Assembly: GCA_022495995.1 (NCBI GenBank)
Contig: JAFEMH010000076.1
Span: 682,001-746,000, forward strand
Length of the DNA stretch: 64,000 bases
Direction: 5' to 3'
DNA from: Adenophora triphylla var. japonica
Lineage: Eukaryota; Streptophyta; Magnoliopsida; Asterales; Campanulaceae
Shown here: one piece after another, positions 1 through 12,630 of the stretch
Layout: the number at the start of each line of letters is the position of its first letter
How positions within the stretch are numbered: position 1 is the first letter of the stretch
Notes under the pieces: generated by a model
What the model was told of the DNA's origin: nothing
What the model saw: only the letters and a program-made list of their open reading frames with translations
The model's database searches: none
Translations under genes and position numbers: made by a program

Positions 1-890
1 TTATCCGAGAAAATTGTGCACCCCAATAAATATAACAGAAAAGCCTTAGCAGCGCATACAACTTTTTGGGGGTCTGAGGAGTACAAATTAGAGAAAAACT
101 TTGTTCTCAGCCATTCTAGACTCACCAATGTCCCTTTGGCAGGTATTCCATCTTTAGCCACTTTTTTCGGGACTCTCAAAACCTCAACGACTTTATCAAG
201 AGGTGGCTGACTAGAATAATCGGGACTCTCAAACAAGGGTTGACCTACAACCAAAAGCCCCGTAAGACAAGAAACATCCTCTAGAGTGATGGTCATATCC
301 CCAAATGGTATATGGAAACTATTAGTTTCTGGGTGCCATCGCTCAACAAAAGCGTTAACCAACGTCTTATCCACGTTGACATACGCTCCACTCAGTAAGC
401 ACAAAAGACCGGAATTACCAATAATATTTTGAACCGGCTCAGTCATATTATCAAGACAACTTCCATTTTTTCAACTTCCCGATTTAATTAATACATTTTA
501 ATATACGATCATCTTTACCCTCTCATATGTATGTTGCAACATGTGTTTTATAGGAAATGAGTAAAGATTTGTACCTCGGGCCACCGGAAAAAAAAAATTC
601 ACCCTCACCTCCCTCGATGTCATCCTCATCTTACGGCTAATCTTCATGTTCATCTTCCGGGTACTATAATTCTGAGACTCATGAACATTCATCTAATGTG
701 AGGTTTCCATATTATCCCCATCCTCATTGTACACTGAATATCTTTGGCCTTCATGTTGCTCATATCTTTCTTCATTATATACCGAATGTCGAGGATCAAC
801 ATATGCATCCCCAACTCACTCAGCATCAAGGTTTTGCATAGATTGCCCTTGATTACGTGAGTTTTCGTCTTGCTTCCGCCTTAACTGCAA
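1..890 (-). pseudogene. Plant mobile domain (PMD/MAIN-like) gene, partial and broken
   Basis: Reading the minus strand, an open frame of about 148 codons starts at the ATG at 446-444 and runs off the left edge. It contains segments typical of the plant mobile domain (MAIN/MAIL1 and 'phosphatase 7 long form' relatives): FVERWHPETNSFHIPFGDMT and TITLEDVSCLTGLLV. Upstream, the same gene continues to about 890 with an acidic Tyr/Asp/Glu-rich stretch and the N-terminal PMD-type segment GGPRYKSLLISYKTHVATYI, but with in-frame stops and at least one frameshift. A possible splice acceptor (TTTATTTGCAG) lies at the upstream end. PMD proteins occur both as host silencing factors and as passengers of plant transposons. 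The surrounding repeats favour a transposon-derived or decayed copy; whether the downstream part is intact cannot be seen. Confidence 0.75.
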
Positions 891-1063
891 ATAAAACATC
901 AAAAAATCAAACTTAATACAATTTCATATCATATCATATCAAACTTAAACACTTTACACCACATTTTCATCATTTTAATTTCATAAAATGATATTTACAA
1001 GCTCAAAACATCAATATTAACATGAAATCCACATCTAAGTGATAATTGGTGAGTCATATAATA

Positions 1064-1290
1064 TTGTAAAAGTTCGGACAGGAATGGTTGAAAAAATTCA
1101 AAAAATTTGGCCGGGGGTGGCTGAAAAATGTGAAAAAATTCGGTCGGGGGTGGCTGAAACAACTTAAAAAGTTCAGCCAGGTGTGACTGAATTTTTTAGC
1201 AAAGTTCGGCCGGGTGTGGCTGACTTTTTTAGCAAAGTTCGCCCACTGCTGGCCGAACAGATCCATAAATTCGGTCGGTACCGACCAAAC
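1064..1290. repeat. Minisatellite of about 35 bp, six degenerate units, plus a 14-bp palindrome
   Basis: About six imperfect units built around TTCGGCCGGGTGTGGCTGAA separated by A/T-rich spacers. The array ends beside a perfect palindrome, GGTCGGTACCGACC, at 1273-1286. On the minus strand the array reads as a repeated SHxRPNF peptide, which is a by-product of the repeat. It lies just upstream of the PMD pseudogene, possibly in its intron or 5' region. Confidence 0.7.
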
Positions 1291-2346
1291 CTCTAAAACC
1301 CTGAATTTTCTATGAAATTTAACCCAAAAATTATCAAATTGAAACATAAATCGAACAAATTAAAGCCTAGGAAGTAATTTTCGAACAAATCAAACCAAAA
1401 TTACCTTGTTTTCCAATGTTTGACATCTTGATTGAAGTTGAAATTGACTTGACTCTTCTTCTTCTTCTCTTTCTCTCTCCAAAATCTGAATTTCTCTCTC
1501 TTTCTCTTAAAACCAGCTCTTTCTTCTTCTTTTCTTTCTCTCACAATCTGATTTTCTCTCTTTCTCTCTCTAAAAATCAGTGGGTGGGTGAGGATGAGTG
1601 AGAGAGTAAATGTGTTTGGGTTGGGGGTGGGTGTGGGTGGGTGGGGATAAGGGAAAGGGGTATAAAGGGAAAGGGAGAGGTTTATTTTAATTTTTGGGGG
1701 GTGGTTTAATGTTACGGGTGTATATAACAATCATCAAATGGTTACCATTGATTGGTATGAATGGCTGTGTGTGTTTGGAAGGAAAGAGATGAATGGGTGT
1801 GTGTTTTTTATGATTCAAAAAGGATAAAATAGGAAAAGTGGTTGGTATATATTGTGTTGAATGTATTTGTTTAAAGGTGGATTTAGTAATACCGGCACAA
1901 TTTTATGGTTCTATATAACAACTCTCTTAAAAATTTGGAAATCAAAATTCAAAATTAGGACTTAACGAGGTCAATCAAATGCATTTTGGAGTTTCAAAAT
2001 TTTGATGAATTTTAGAGATTTTGGTGGTTGATGGCGAGGATGGGTGGTGATTTGTGGTGGTTGGTGGCGGACGGAGGATGGGGAAAAAGGAAGAAGACTA
2101 CTAAACTCATTACATATGCTAAAGAATGTTGTTAAGTATATAGATGTTAGTCTTCTCATTATGTCATTGATATTTCCGTTATTTTTTTAACGTCATTAAG
2201 GGTCATTACATTATAAAGTACATATAATTAAGGTGTCAATTCATAATATGTTATATTTCTGGCAACAACTGTTGTAGTACATTATATGGGTTGGTTATTC
2301 ACCTGAATAGTAAGTAGATTGTTGTTGTGAGCATGATAATTGATCC
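1291..2346. other. Non-coding stretch with CT-rich and GT-rich simple sequence
   Basis: 1434-1580 is a CT-rich tract and 1580-1700 is G/T-rich. The rest is A/T-rich without a credible gene. It could be the promoter and 5' leader of the minus-strand PMD gene, but nothing proves it. Confidence 0.4.
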
Positions 2347-3349
2347 TGTACCCCATTCTTAACTCATTATACGCATGATTACACTACTTTTGGTCTCGCA
2401 TTTGTGTTTTGATGAAAAAAGACTCATTAGTTCCGTGATGTTTCGTTAGATTTATGACTAACTTTGTTAGTTTTGGAATTAACTGACTAACGAAATAACT
2501 AAATAGGGCAAAATAGAGAATCGTTAAAGCTTGTCTCTTACGAGACTACGCTTCTCGTACAAGACTACGCTTCTCGTACGATACAACCTCTCCATAAAGT
2601 GAGTCTGATTCACTTTCTCCGCCTCGATCTATTTCTTAATCCCCTACTCTATTGATCCAAGATTTGATTGATCAATATCTATAATGATTTCTCTCAATCA
2701 ATATCAATCACAATAAAGTATTTGATTTTTACCTTGTTTGTGACTATCCTACCTTGGTCATCAAGTCAAATCCTCCAATAAATATAAGAGCTCCCCTTGC
2801 GATCAGACACGTTTCACTGGATTATCTTCTAGAAAGAATACATAAAACACTCTCTAAACCTCTCTTAATTTCGTTCTCATCATCTCCCCAATGAGGATCT
2901 CAAGCCTTTGCAATGTCTATCCATTGGCAGTGCTCGAAATCCCAATGTAAACTCTTCAACTTTTTTTCCCTTCTCACCCCCTCTAATTACTTTTAGAGTA
3001 TTATAATCCCATTAAACTAAGGGTTGGCCTATACCCTTTCCAAATCATCGAGATGGTCTCGAACCACATTAACCCAACATCCCAAATTAATTGATAAAAA
3101 CTAATATGTTTTGCATGCTTTTACATGATCTTTGCTTTAATTGATTATCTGAATATGTAAATACCTAGAAGCAATATCAATCAAAAGGTTGGGTAGGATT
3201 AGTGCTCAATTACCATATAATCTTACAGCAACCCTCAAACTCATTGAAATCTAAACATTGTTTTATGTTATATGAAATAACATAATGGTGACTCAGTTGA
3301 AATGAGAATCAAAGGGAAGCTTTTAGAATGTTTTTCTCACATTCTCACG
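2347..3349 (+). repeat. 5' LTR of element A
   Basis: Starts TGTACCCCATTC and ends near ATTCTCAC just before the primer site. It parallels the LTR of E over its whole length (CATGTTTCGTTA/GACTAAC block, 'actcttcaactttt' region). A TATA-like AATAAATATAAG lies at 2777-2788. A cluster of TCTCGTACGAGA-type palindromic pieces lies at 2533-2582. Confidence 0.7.
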
Positions 3350-3766
3350 GTGGCCACTCCACTGGGACGAGTAATTAAGTGAGTTAGACTTGCATGCTCT
3401 AGTCATTGTTGTATTGTTCAAATTTCCTGCAAATTTTCGCGTAAAATATGTTCTCTGTTTAGCTAGTCTCGTACAAGATAATCCCCTCTATAACCGATTC
3501 CTAGTTTTCTCCGTCTGAAATCGGAGTTCATAACTCATTTTAGACATGAAAATGGAATATCAGATTCAGTATATGATGAGTTTCTTCATCGTATTACCTT
3601 ACTAACGATGAAAACTTGAAATCAATCATCGTTTTCTTGTGCTAACTCTATTTTGAAGGATTTTAATGATTGAATAAATTTTATATGAATAAAATGTGTT
3701 TGAGATTGAGATTTTATTTAATTATTGTTTATTGGTTGACTCGGGCTTTGTAAAAAATAATTAAAT

Positions 3767-3821
<55 letters not shown>

Positions 3822-4334
3822 TATGTGTAAATTATGTATGCCTGAGTCTCTCGACCATAGGGGAAATGTAGGCAACCAATTGGTGCAACCATTATTTGTT
3901 TTATTTTTTTTAAAAAAAACTGATGTTCTCTATCACCTAGAAATGGCTCTCACACACGTGCACTCATAAATATTTTTTTGCATCGCACTACATTACTCTT
4001 ACTTAACCCGGAGTCGCACACTAAGGACGGATAGCAGTCATTTTTATCACTGGTCTCTCCAAAGTTGGTATACCCCACCCCGCGGTTCGCTCCCATACGA
4101 CCGTTATACTGCCTGGAACTTGAGCTGTTAGCCTGCATAAACCTCATACATCATTCTAGTCATGTTAAGACACTCATTTGACCGATCGGTTTACCTTTGG
4201 GGTTATATATGTCTTTTTGACCAAAATAAAGTTATGTTCAATTTACCATGTGAAGGAGCTAACGAATGTCCCAAAGGATAATACCTACAAAATATCCCTT
4301 CAGAATGTCCCCTAAATAGAAAATAATCCTTTGC
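3350..4334 (+). other. Element A primer site and untranslated leader
   Basis: A PBS-like TGGCCACTCCACTGGGA begins at 3351. A (CT)n microsatellite covers about 3765-3815. The block at 3831-3880 is a decayed copy of the CTACG...CGTAG foldback described for E. From 3950 to 4250 the text matches E's leader. The A sequence stops near 4334, where B-type gag begins. Confidence 0.7.
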
Positions 4335-4630
4335 ACATGGAGGTGAGGATCTTCAAATGTTGAACCGTTGAATTGGTTATTCATAACCATGTGTAGTAGC
4401 TGCGGTTTTATCTCGAAGTTGGTCACATTAGCGTTCAACACAATTATTAGTGATCTAGTTCCCGGGGTACTTAGGTTAACAAAGTCCCTAAGGGTTATAG
4501 GTGGTGGTGTTGCGGGTTCTCCTTCCGCCATTTGTTGTTTTAACACTTCCTTTAGTCTCCTTAGTCTCTCGTGAAAAGTTCTTTCGGGTTCCGGATCAAA
4601 ATTTTCAAGAAAGATCCGAGTTCTTTTCAT
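4335..4630 (-). pseudogene. Gag N-terminal fragment of a second B copy, fused to element A sequence
   Basis: Starts at 4630 with MKRTRIFLENFDPEPERTFH and is nearly identical to the gag start at 12521. Homology runs to about FEDPHLHV. After that the open frame continues leftward to 4259 into element A leader, adding roughly two dozen residues that are not gag. The fragment sits upstream of, and in the same orientation as, the adjacent B LTR. That is the order expected at the 5' end of an element, so it belonged to a neighbouring tandem copy. The PBS and the end of the LTR next to it (equivalent to 12600-12830) are deleted. It is not functional. Confidence 0.8.
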
Positions 4631-4710
4631 AAATTGTGAAGATACCTAAAAGTAAATAAAAGACAACAAACCTTCGAAAGAGATGTTTAATGAAAACAAA
4701 AATATACAAT

Positions 4711-5921
4711 ACAAACTAATCTAATTAAATTGAATTCTTATAAGATGAAGATATTCTCGAGGTTGGGATTCGAACAATCATTTATTCATCAAATAGTCAT
4801 GCCTTTGAAAAAAAGTTTTCATCAAACTCAAGGATGGTACATTGAGCCTATACTACTTCTCACGATCAAGCAAGTAATATTTGTATTCTTCACTAATTAC
4901 ACCCTATCTCTCGATGGCCCATAAATTAGTAAAAATCCATTAAGTTTATAAAATCTACGTACTTTCCATTCAAGAAACATCCCTAGGCCATTAATCTACT
5001 CTCGTGATTAATATAACCTAGTTCACTTCATATGGTTCCGTTAATTGAGATTCACTGCTAAGTACTTCTCTCAATTAACTGAAATCATACAAGTTAGACG
5101 TCTCCAAAATGTAAGTCTTTTAGGATTGATATGAAGAGAATTGTTAAGATGAAAGAAGAGAGATGGCATGATTAAAAATGATGAACAAAAGTGTTGAGTT
5201 TCCAACCCCAAGAACTTGGGGGATTACTCACAAGCCATAACAAAAACTACAAGGATTAACTGCAAATAAGACATAAATTAAAGTAGAGAAGAAAGAGGCT
5301 TATTCGTAATACTTGTAGAAAGAAAACAAAGGCTGAAAGTAAACTTTAGTATATTATTGCTTCAATCTTCAAAAAGAACTTCAAGAACAATTGATGAATC
5401 TTTGAGAAATTTGGAAATAATAATGCTAGAGTATTTTGCTATCAATTCTAGGTATTTCTCCTATATTTCTATCTATGTACCACTGATAAGGACCCTTTAT
5501 ATAGACATTTAGACTAAGGATCAGATCTCTTTAAAAAGGCACCTTTTGGCTGATCAGCAGGTGCTCGGCCGAGAAAGGCCTTCCAGCAGAACGCTTCCTT
5601 ATGATCCTCTCTGCTCGGTCGAGGCATATGATGTGCTCGACCGAGCATCAGCTAGCTTGGGCTGACTTCTTCAATTTTCCAGATTTGATACCTCTATTTC
5701 TATAGGCTTTACTTTAAGTCCCATGTACTTCAAAGAATGAACATAAGCCCCTTATACTTCAAAATATATACCTAAGCCCTGTAAAATTACATAAAATACC
5801 AACTAAGCGTAAAATATGAAATATGAAATAAAAGAAGCTAAAATTAGATTAAATGATACTAAAATCTAAGTAAATGATGCAATTAAAATGCTATAAATGA
5901 ATATAAAATAGTCATTTATCA
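4711..5921 (-). repeat. Element B 3' LTR (left copy)
   Basis: Matches the three pieces of the right LTR in order. In sense orientation it begins TGATAAATGACTATTTTATA at 5921. It lacks about 180 bp at its other end. A TATA box (TATATAAAG, complement of 5495-5503) and three GC palindromes (CTCGGCCGAG 5564-5573, CTCGGTCGAG 5614-5623, CTCGACCGAG 5636-5645) are present. Confidence 0.8.
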
Positions 5922-7437
5922 ACTCCCCCACACTAAATCCTTGCTTGTCCTTAAGCAAGTTTTAAGATAAAAAGGTAGAAATGGAGAAGTATGCAAAAAT
6001 AGAAAAACATAAAGTAGATCCCTCAGGAAATAAATGTTACCAAGTCTTATTGTTTCGGAAGATTGCCTTTTATCTATCTACTCTTATTTTTTTACAACTT
6101 AAAGAGTTTTTAGAAAGAGATATTATGAAGAAATTTAGAGAGTAAATCTAAAATTATAAATCCTTATAGCATGAATAAACTTGACTAAGCAAAGCCATAA
6201 TGCAGCGAAAAAAATGAATTTTTGGTTCATAAGCTAAGCGTAAAATAAAAATCACTCTTTAGAGTGCTTTGTGAATAAGAGTTTTATGCTTGAAATGTAC
6301 AAATAAGAAAAATGATCTTTATTCACAATTCAAAAGTATTCATGGGGCTCGACATGCACTTTGAATCACAAAGATGATAGCGGAGGATGATAGTGGAAAA
6401 TTGCCAAGGCTAATAATTAAATTATTTTATACGTGGTAGGGAAATTTTCTTGTTTTAGGTCGTCACACTCTATTAATGATTTGCTCATTTAGATTTTTGA
6501 GTGGACGACAAGATAAATAGAAACTAAGTTATGAATCGATTAGCCTTGATTAGTGGAAATGAAAAGATGGATTTTCAAGTGAATGTTGTGATTCAAATGG
6601 GCATAACGAGTATGAATACTTAAAAAGGGAATAGAAATCAATATTTTTAAAGTGTACATTTGAAGAATAAGTTCAAGAATCACAAGATAAAATAACCAAG
6701 TGCTTAAATGATCCGAAAAGTTCAATTAATCAAAACAATGCCTTCTTTAGTAAAATCCTTATTAATGATATATCAATTTATGATTTTCTATTTACTTTCT
6801 AAAATATTCCTATGCTTTTTTTCTAACAAATTTTCAAGTTATAGAAAATATGAAAAGAAAGGGAAAAGATAAAGTTCCAAAGCAATTTAGAAAGTATAAG
6901 GATAAATAATTGTATCATCATAGGGATTTTTTTATTATTATTTTTTGAAAATAAACATGCTCTAATGCAAACATAGAAAAGGAAAACAATGCAACTAAGT
7001 TAAACATAAAATATGAATGAAAAACTAAACTAATGATATTAAAACGGATAAATTCCCCCCATCTTGAAGTAAACATTGTCCTCAATGTTGTAAGGACAAA
7101 GGAGAATGGTAGGGAAAAGAAAAACTTACTGAAACGGCGGTGGTGGCGGTGGTGCTTGTTTTAGATCTCCTAATGTAATTGATGACACTACTCCAATCGG
7201 GTCTCAGTCATTTAGTGCTTTAGTCTTTGTCCATTGACCTTATATTCACCTTTTATCTCGTTCCAAATAATAATGGCCCCATACGGATATACTTTACGAA
7301 CTTGGTACGGACCCGACCATCTTGACTATAACTTCCCTGGAAAAAGTTTTAACCGGGAATTGTAGAGTATTATCATATCTCCTTCTTTAAACTCCTTTCG
7401 CACAATTTGTGCATCGTGCCATTTCTTTGTTCTTTCC
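5922..7437 (-). other. Element B 3' non-coding block with two polypurine tracts
   Basis: The terminal PPT (sense GTGTGGGGGAGT) abuts the LTR at 5922-5933. A second purine run preceded by ATTGAGGACAATGT (sense) lies at 7057-7095, directly beyond the end of pol. Between them is about 1.1 kb of A/T-rich sequence with no credible ORF and no env-like gene. The end of the integrase region (about 7190-7480) is still recognisable in fragments but frameshifted. Confidence 0.65.
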
Positions 7438-8748
7438 TTATATAGTTGACACTTTCATACGCTTCGTATCGGAGTTCCTCAAGTTCTTGTAATTGCAGCC
7501 TTCGCTTCTCACCGCATTTACCAGATCATAATTTAGGGCCTTAATTGCCCAATACGCCTTGTGTTCAAGTTCTACCGACAAATGACATGACTTCCCATAC
7601 ACTAAACGGAAAGGAGTGGGTTCGATGGGTGTTTTGAAAGCGGTACGATAAGCCCATAAAGCATCGTTCAACTTGATTGACCAATCCTTCCTTGAACTAG
7701 CGAGTGTCTTTTCCAAAATCCATTTGATTTCCTGGTTCAATACCTCCACTTGCCCGCTTATTTGAGGATGATATTTGGTGCCCGTTTTATGATGGATACT
7801 ATACTTTTTTAATAGAGCCTCAAATTGGCGCTGTGAGAAGTGTGAACCACCATCGCTTATTACTACCTTTGGCACCCAAAATCTTGGAAAGATGATGTTT
7901 TTGAAAAGCTTCATAACGGCCTTTGAGTCGTTTGTTGGAGATGCCATGACTTCTACCCATTTTGACACATAGTCCACTGCTACCAATATATATTTGTTGT
8001 CGTAGGATGATGGAAATGGCCCCATGAAATCTATGCCCCAAACATCAAAGATCTTGACCTCTAAGTTGTTGTTAATAGGCATTTCATTCCTTCTTGAGAT
8101 GTTGCCGGTTCGTTGGCAACGATCGCAAGTAAGAATAAAATTTCGAGAATCCTTGAATAATGTGGGCCAATAGAAACCTGATTGAAGAACCTTGGCGGCA
8201 GTTTTGGATGTGCTTGCATGCCCTCCATAAGGAGAGGAGTGACAATGATGAAGAATGTTACTCACCTCCTCATTAGGCACACACCGCCTAATGATTCCGT
8301 CTGCGCATTGTTTCAAGAGGAGTGGGTCCTCCCAAAAATAGTTTTTAATCTCCGAGAAGAATTTCTTCCTTTGTTGATAACTCATTTTCGAAGGAATAAT
8401 TCTACATGCCAAGTAATTTACAATGTCCTCAAACCACGGAGTTTCGATATTGCTTATATCAAGTAGATGATCATCTGGAAATGAATTGGCAATAGGAAGT
8501 TCTTCTTTATCTGAAACTTCCAAATTTTTTGGGAGACGGAATAAATGATCCGCTACTAAATTCTTTGTCCCCTTCTTGTCACGGATCTCCAAGTCAAATT
8601 CCTGGAGAAGAAGGATCCATCTTATGAGTCTTGGTTTAGCATCCTTCTTTGCTAATAAGTACCTTATTGTTGTGTGATATGTATACACTATCACCTTTGA
8701 TCCCACCAAATATGACCGGAACTTGTCGATTGCAAATACCACGACCAA
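7438..8748 (-). pseudogene. Element B RNase H-integrase fragment
   Basis: A 436-codon open stretch of gypsy pol, integrase part largely readable. It opens inside RNase H, where the usual VYTDH motif reads VYTYH, so a catalytic aspartate is lost. The integrase follows: an HHCC zinc-binding region ([10 protein letters not shown] ... CDRCQRTG) and the catalytic core with [17 protein letters not shown] and GQVEVLNQE, so the D, D and E are present. The frame is lost after [17 protein letters not shown], and the C-terminus is out of frame down to about 7190. It lies downstream of the RT fragment and is separated from it by stops near 8750-8838. Known role of the family: RNA removal and DNA joining. 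This copy is dead. Confidence 0.9.
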
Positions 8749-8838
8749 TAATTCTTTTTCTGTGGTGGCATAATTGACTTGTGCTTCATCTAATGTTCAA
8801 CTAGCATAATATATTGCATGCGTTTTCTTGTCTTTCCG

Positions 8839-9870
8839 CTATCCCAAAACTGCTCCCACTGCATAGTCACTTGCATCACACATTATTTTAAAAAGGAGGT
8901 CCCAATCAGGTGGTTGTACGATAGGAGTGGACACCAATGCTTCCTTTAACCTGTTGAAAGCTTCAAGACAAAAACTATCGAACACAAATGGAGCATCTTT
9001 CATTAGTAGATTAGTTAAAGGTTTAGAAATTTTTGAAAAATATTTAATAAAACCCCGATAAAAACCGGCATGGCCCAAGAAGCTTCCCACACCTATAAGA
9101 TTTGTGGGTGGAGGTAATTTTTTAATGACTTCAACCTTTGCCTTATCTACTTCTATCCCCTCTTCAGACACCATGTGTCCTAAAACTATTCCTTCATTGA
9201 CCATAAAATGGCATTTTTCCCAATTAAGAACAAGGTTTACCTCTTCGCATCGTTGTAAAACTTTGGACAAATTTTTCAAACATTCATCAAATGAGCAACC
9301 ATAAACAGAAAAATTGTCCATAATTACTTCCATTATACTTTCTATAAAATCTGAGAATATGGCCATCATACAACGTAGAAAGGTGGCAGGAGCATTGCAA
9401 AGTTCAAACGGCATTCTCCTATAAGCGAAAGTGCAATATGGACAAGTAAAAGTTGTTTTTTCTTGGTCACTTGGATGGATAGGTATTTGAAAAAATCCGG
9501 AATATCCGTCCAAGTAACAAAAATGAGAATGTTTTGCCAATCTTTCTAACATTTGATCTATAAGGGGAAGGGGAAAATGATCTTTCCGAGTGGCCTTGCT
9601 TAGTTTTCTATAATCAATGCACATGCGGCAACCCGTGACGGTTCTAGTTGGGATTAATTCATCCATATCATTCTGAATGACCGTCATTCCTCCCTTTTTA
9701 GGGACTACTTGAACGGGGCTCACCCACTTGCTATCCGAGATTGGATAGATAAGACCCGCGTCAAGTAACTTAAGGACTTCTTTTTTAACTACCTCTTTCA
9801 TATTAGGATTAAGCCTTCTTTGGTGTTCTATGGAGGGTTTATGCTCCTCCTCTAAGTCAATCCTATGCAT
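8839..9870 (-). pseudogene. Element B reverse transcriptase fragment
   Basis: A 343-codon RT stretch with the Athila/Tat-type landmarks [41 protein letters not shown] and [20 protein letters not shown]. The active-site box, normally MDDF in the relatives here, reads IMDNF: the second catalytic aspartate is asparagine. The fragment then enters the connection and RNase H start (CDASDYAVGAVLG), where the first RNase H aspartate is kept. Upstream (9870-10230) the frame is broken before the protease. With the DN box and the RNase H defect downstream, this copy could not reverse transcribe by itself. Confidence 0.9.
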
Positions 9871-10229
9871 GCAAATCTTAGGATGAATTCTTTTAAGTCA
9901 TAAATTGTATACCCAATGGCTTTTTGGTGCAATCTAAGTTCTCTTAATAACTTTTCGGTCTCAAGAGGACTTAAACTTGCATTAATAATCACAGGGTAGG
10001 TAGAATTAGGTCCAAGAAATTCCTACCTTAGATTTGGAGGAAGAGGTTTTAATTCAACCTGAGGCGCCTTATTTACCTCCTTTTCTTCTTTGTAGGATGG
10101 CTCCGCTTTAGCCTCCAACTTTTCAAACTTAGTGTTGCCACTAAATTTCGCTGCATGGTTAGCATCTAAAAACATTCGTATAATTTTTAATTTTATCATC
10201 ATCTTCATCATGCAATATTCTCTTCCAAT

Positions 10230-10868
10230 CTATAAGACTTTTTCTAGAGGGTCTTTAGATTGGGGATTTTCTAGTTCCTTGCTTATTGATTCTAACATGT
10301 TAACAACCAAGCAAGGGTTCTCAAGATTAGGACTTTTCAGTAATTTAGACAAATTAAATTCCACTTTTTCATTCCCTAAGTTTAATGATAGGTTACCATT
10401 TTTAACATCAATTATTGCCCCGGCGGTGGCAAGAAATGGTCTACCTAGAATTACGGGAATGTGATGGTCCTCTTCCATCTCAAGAACTACAAAGTCGACC
10501 GGGATGATTAATTTCCCGATCCGACAAGGAACATCTTCCATAATACCCATCGGATATTTAATGGAGCGGTCCGCTAATTGAAAAGATATGGTGGTGGGCT
10601 TTAATTCCCCCACACCTATTTTCTTACTAACCGAAAGCGGAATGAGACTTACACTTGCCCCATGATCTAACATGGCATTATCTACATCAAATTTACCTAT
10701 GTTGCAAGGAATAGAGAAAGTACCGGGATATTTTAATTTTGGAGGTAATTTTCTTTGTAAAATGGCACTTACCTCTTCCGTTAATGCAACGGTCTCATAC
10801 TCTTCTAGTTTCTTTTTGTTAGAATGGATATCTTTTAAAAATTTAGCATAAGATGGCATTTGTTGCAA
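10230..10868 (-). pseudogene. Element B aspartic protease region
   Basis: A 212-codon stretch with the retroviral-type protease motif LDHGASVSLIP (relatives here have LDLGAS) and the family's conserved VILGRPFLATAGAIIDVKNG. In gypsy elements of this lineage the protease is part of gag-pol and matures the polyprotein. A Lys-rich sequence and PPPKLKYPGTFSIPC precede it, as in C and D. It is separated from gag (right) and RT (left) by stops and frameshifts. Confidence 0.85.
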
Positions 10869-11131
10869 AGCATCGATAAAAGGTATATTGATGTAAATTG
10901 ATTATAAAACTTCTAAATATTTTGCAAATTGTTTGTCAAGTTTTGCCTTTACCAACCTTTGAGGGTATGTTATTGGCAGGTCAAAATTTCTAGAAACTTT
11001 AGGGGATTCCGTCCCCTTTTTCACTTCTTTATTAGTCTCAACCATTGGTGGTGTTGGACTAACATTCTCCTCAATAGGTTTGCTATTTTCTTTAGGAGGG
11101 GGATATACAAGTTCTTTCCTTCTCCTAGTTA

Positions 11132-12521
11132 TTACCGCCTTAGCATGCTCATTGGGCCTTTGCGATTGACCGGGAAAATTCCCTTGTGTCTATGCGAGGT
11201 GCCGACTTGTTGAGCTTGTTGATTTTCAAGCATCTTGTTATGGGCGGAAAGATTATCAAACCTACTATTCAATAACTTAAAGCATTCCCTAAATTCGTTA
11301 TTAGTCTTTTCTTGTGCGTTCTTACTTTCAACAATAAAATCCATCAAAAGATCTAACTTAGATTTAGGGGGAGGGAAAGCATTAGAATTAGAATTGAAAT
11401 TCTTTTGTGCAAATCCCGGTGGTTGTGTAAAAGGTTGTGGGTTTAAAACGTTGTTATTCTTATAGGAAAAATTGGGGTGATTTCTCCACTCGAGATTGTT
11501 TGTGTTTGAATACATACCCCCTTTTTTGCCCATAAGAATTGACAAAATTTACTTGTTCACTAGAAGTAGTGTCAAGTAGTTCACAACATTTTGTACTATG
11601 TGAGTTTGACCCACATAGTTCAGAAACAATGTTAACGTTGGCCACGGGATTGACATTTAGAGTTTCAATCTTTTTCAAAATCATGTCAACTTTAGAAGAA
11701 AGGAGAGTAACAACATCAACATTGTACTTACCTAGAGTTCCTTGCGGTTGCTCCCTTTCATTTGACCATTGGTAGTGGTTTAATGCTATATACTCGATCA
11801 AATCATATGCCTCATCCACTGCCTTATTCATAAGTGCTCCTCCTGCAGCGACATCTATAGTCTCTCTTGTTTTGAATGTGATACCATTATAGAACGTATG
11901 AACAATCAACCACTTTTCAAGCCCGTGGTGAGGGCACATCCTTAGGAGTTCCTTGAATCTCTCCCAAGCATCATATAGTGACTTGCTTCTCGTTTGACCT
12001 AAATTTGTGATTTTGGTACGGATTTGGGCGTCCTTGCTAGGAGGGAAGAAACGCCCAAGGAAAGCTTCTTGCACTTAGTCCCATGTTGTCAAGGAATTTT
12101 GAGGGACCAAGTTTAGCCACTATTTCGCCTTATCCTTCAAATAGAAGGGAAAAAGGCGCATCCTTATTGCCTCCGACGTGACACCGATAATACGGGTGGT
12201 ATCACAATACTCTAAGAAAGTTTACACATGGAGGTGAGGATCTTTAAATGTTGAACCGCTGAATTGGTTATTCATAACCATGTGTAGTAGATGCGGTTTT
12301 ATCTCGAAGTTGACCGCATTAGCATTCGGCATAACTAATAGTGATCTAGTTCCCGGGGTACTTGGGTTAACAAAGTCCCTTAGGGTTCTATGTGGTGGTG
12401 TTGCGGGTTCTCCTTCCGCCATTTGTTGTTTTAATACTTCCTTTAGTCTCCTTTGTCTCTCGTGAAAAGTTCTTTCGGGTTCCGGATCAAAATTTTCAAG
12501 AAAGATTCGAGTTCTTTTCAT
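11132..12521 (-). pseudogene. Element B gag, broken into at least three frames
   Basis: The N-terminus begins at 12521 (MKRTRIFLENFDPEPERTFH). It is followed by the core gag (12074-11460, with AFLGRFFPPSKDAQIRTKI, SLYDAWERFKELLRMCPHHG and a helical AAGGALMNKAVDEAYDLIE), and then a Gln/Asn/Pro-rich tail (11545-11132). Gag proteins of this lineage form the virus-like particle. The pieces lie in different frames or are split by stops (for example near 12222 and 11460). No clean CCHC knuckle was found; the part resembling it has lost cysteines. Confidence 0.85.
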
Positions 12522-12630
12522 AAACTGTGAAGATACCTAAAAGTAAATAAAAGACAACAAACCTTCGAAAGAGATGTTAAATGAAAACAAAAATATATAA
12601 TAAAGACAGATATTGAAAAGGAAACCGTTG

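Noticed and set aside
1401..1730. Open frames on both strands in a CT/GT-rich tract
   Set aside because: Low-complexity peptide (Lys/Glu/Arg or Ser/Leu/Phe runs) produced by simple repeats.
4368..12465. Plus-strand open frames across element B
   Set aside because: They are antisense to recognisable gag, protease, RT and integrase.
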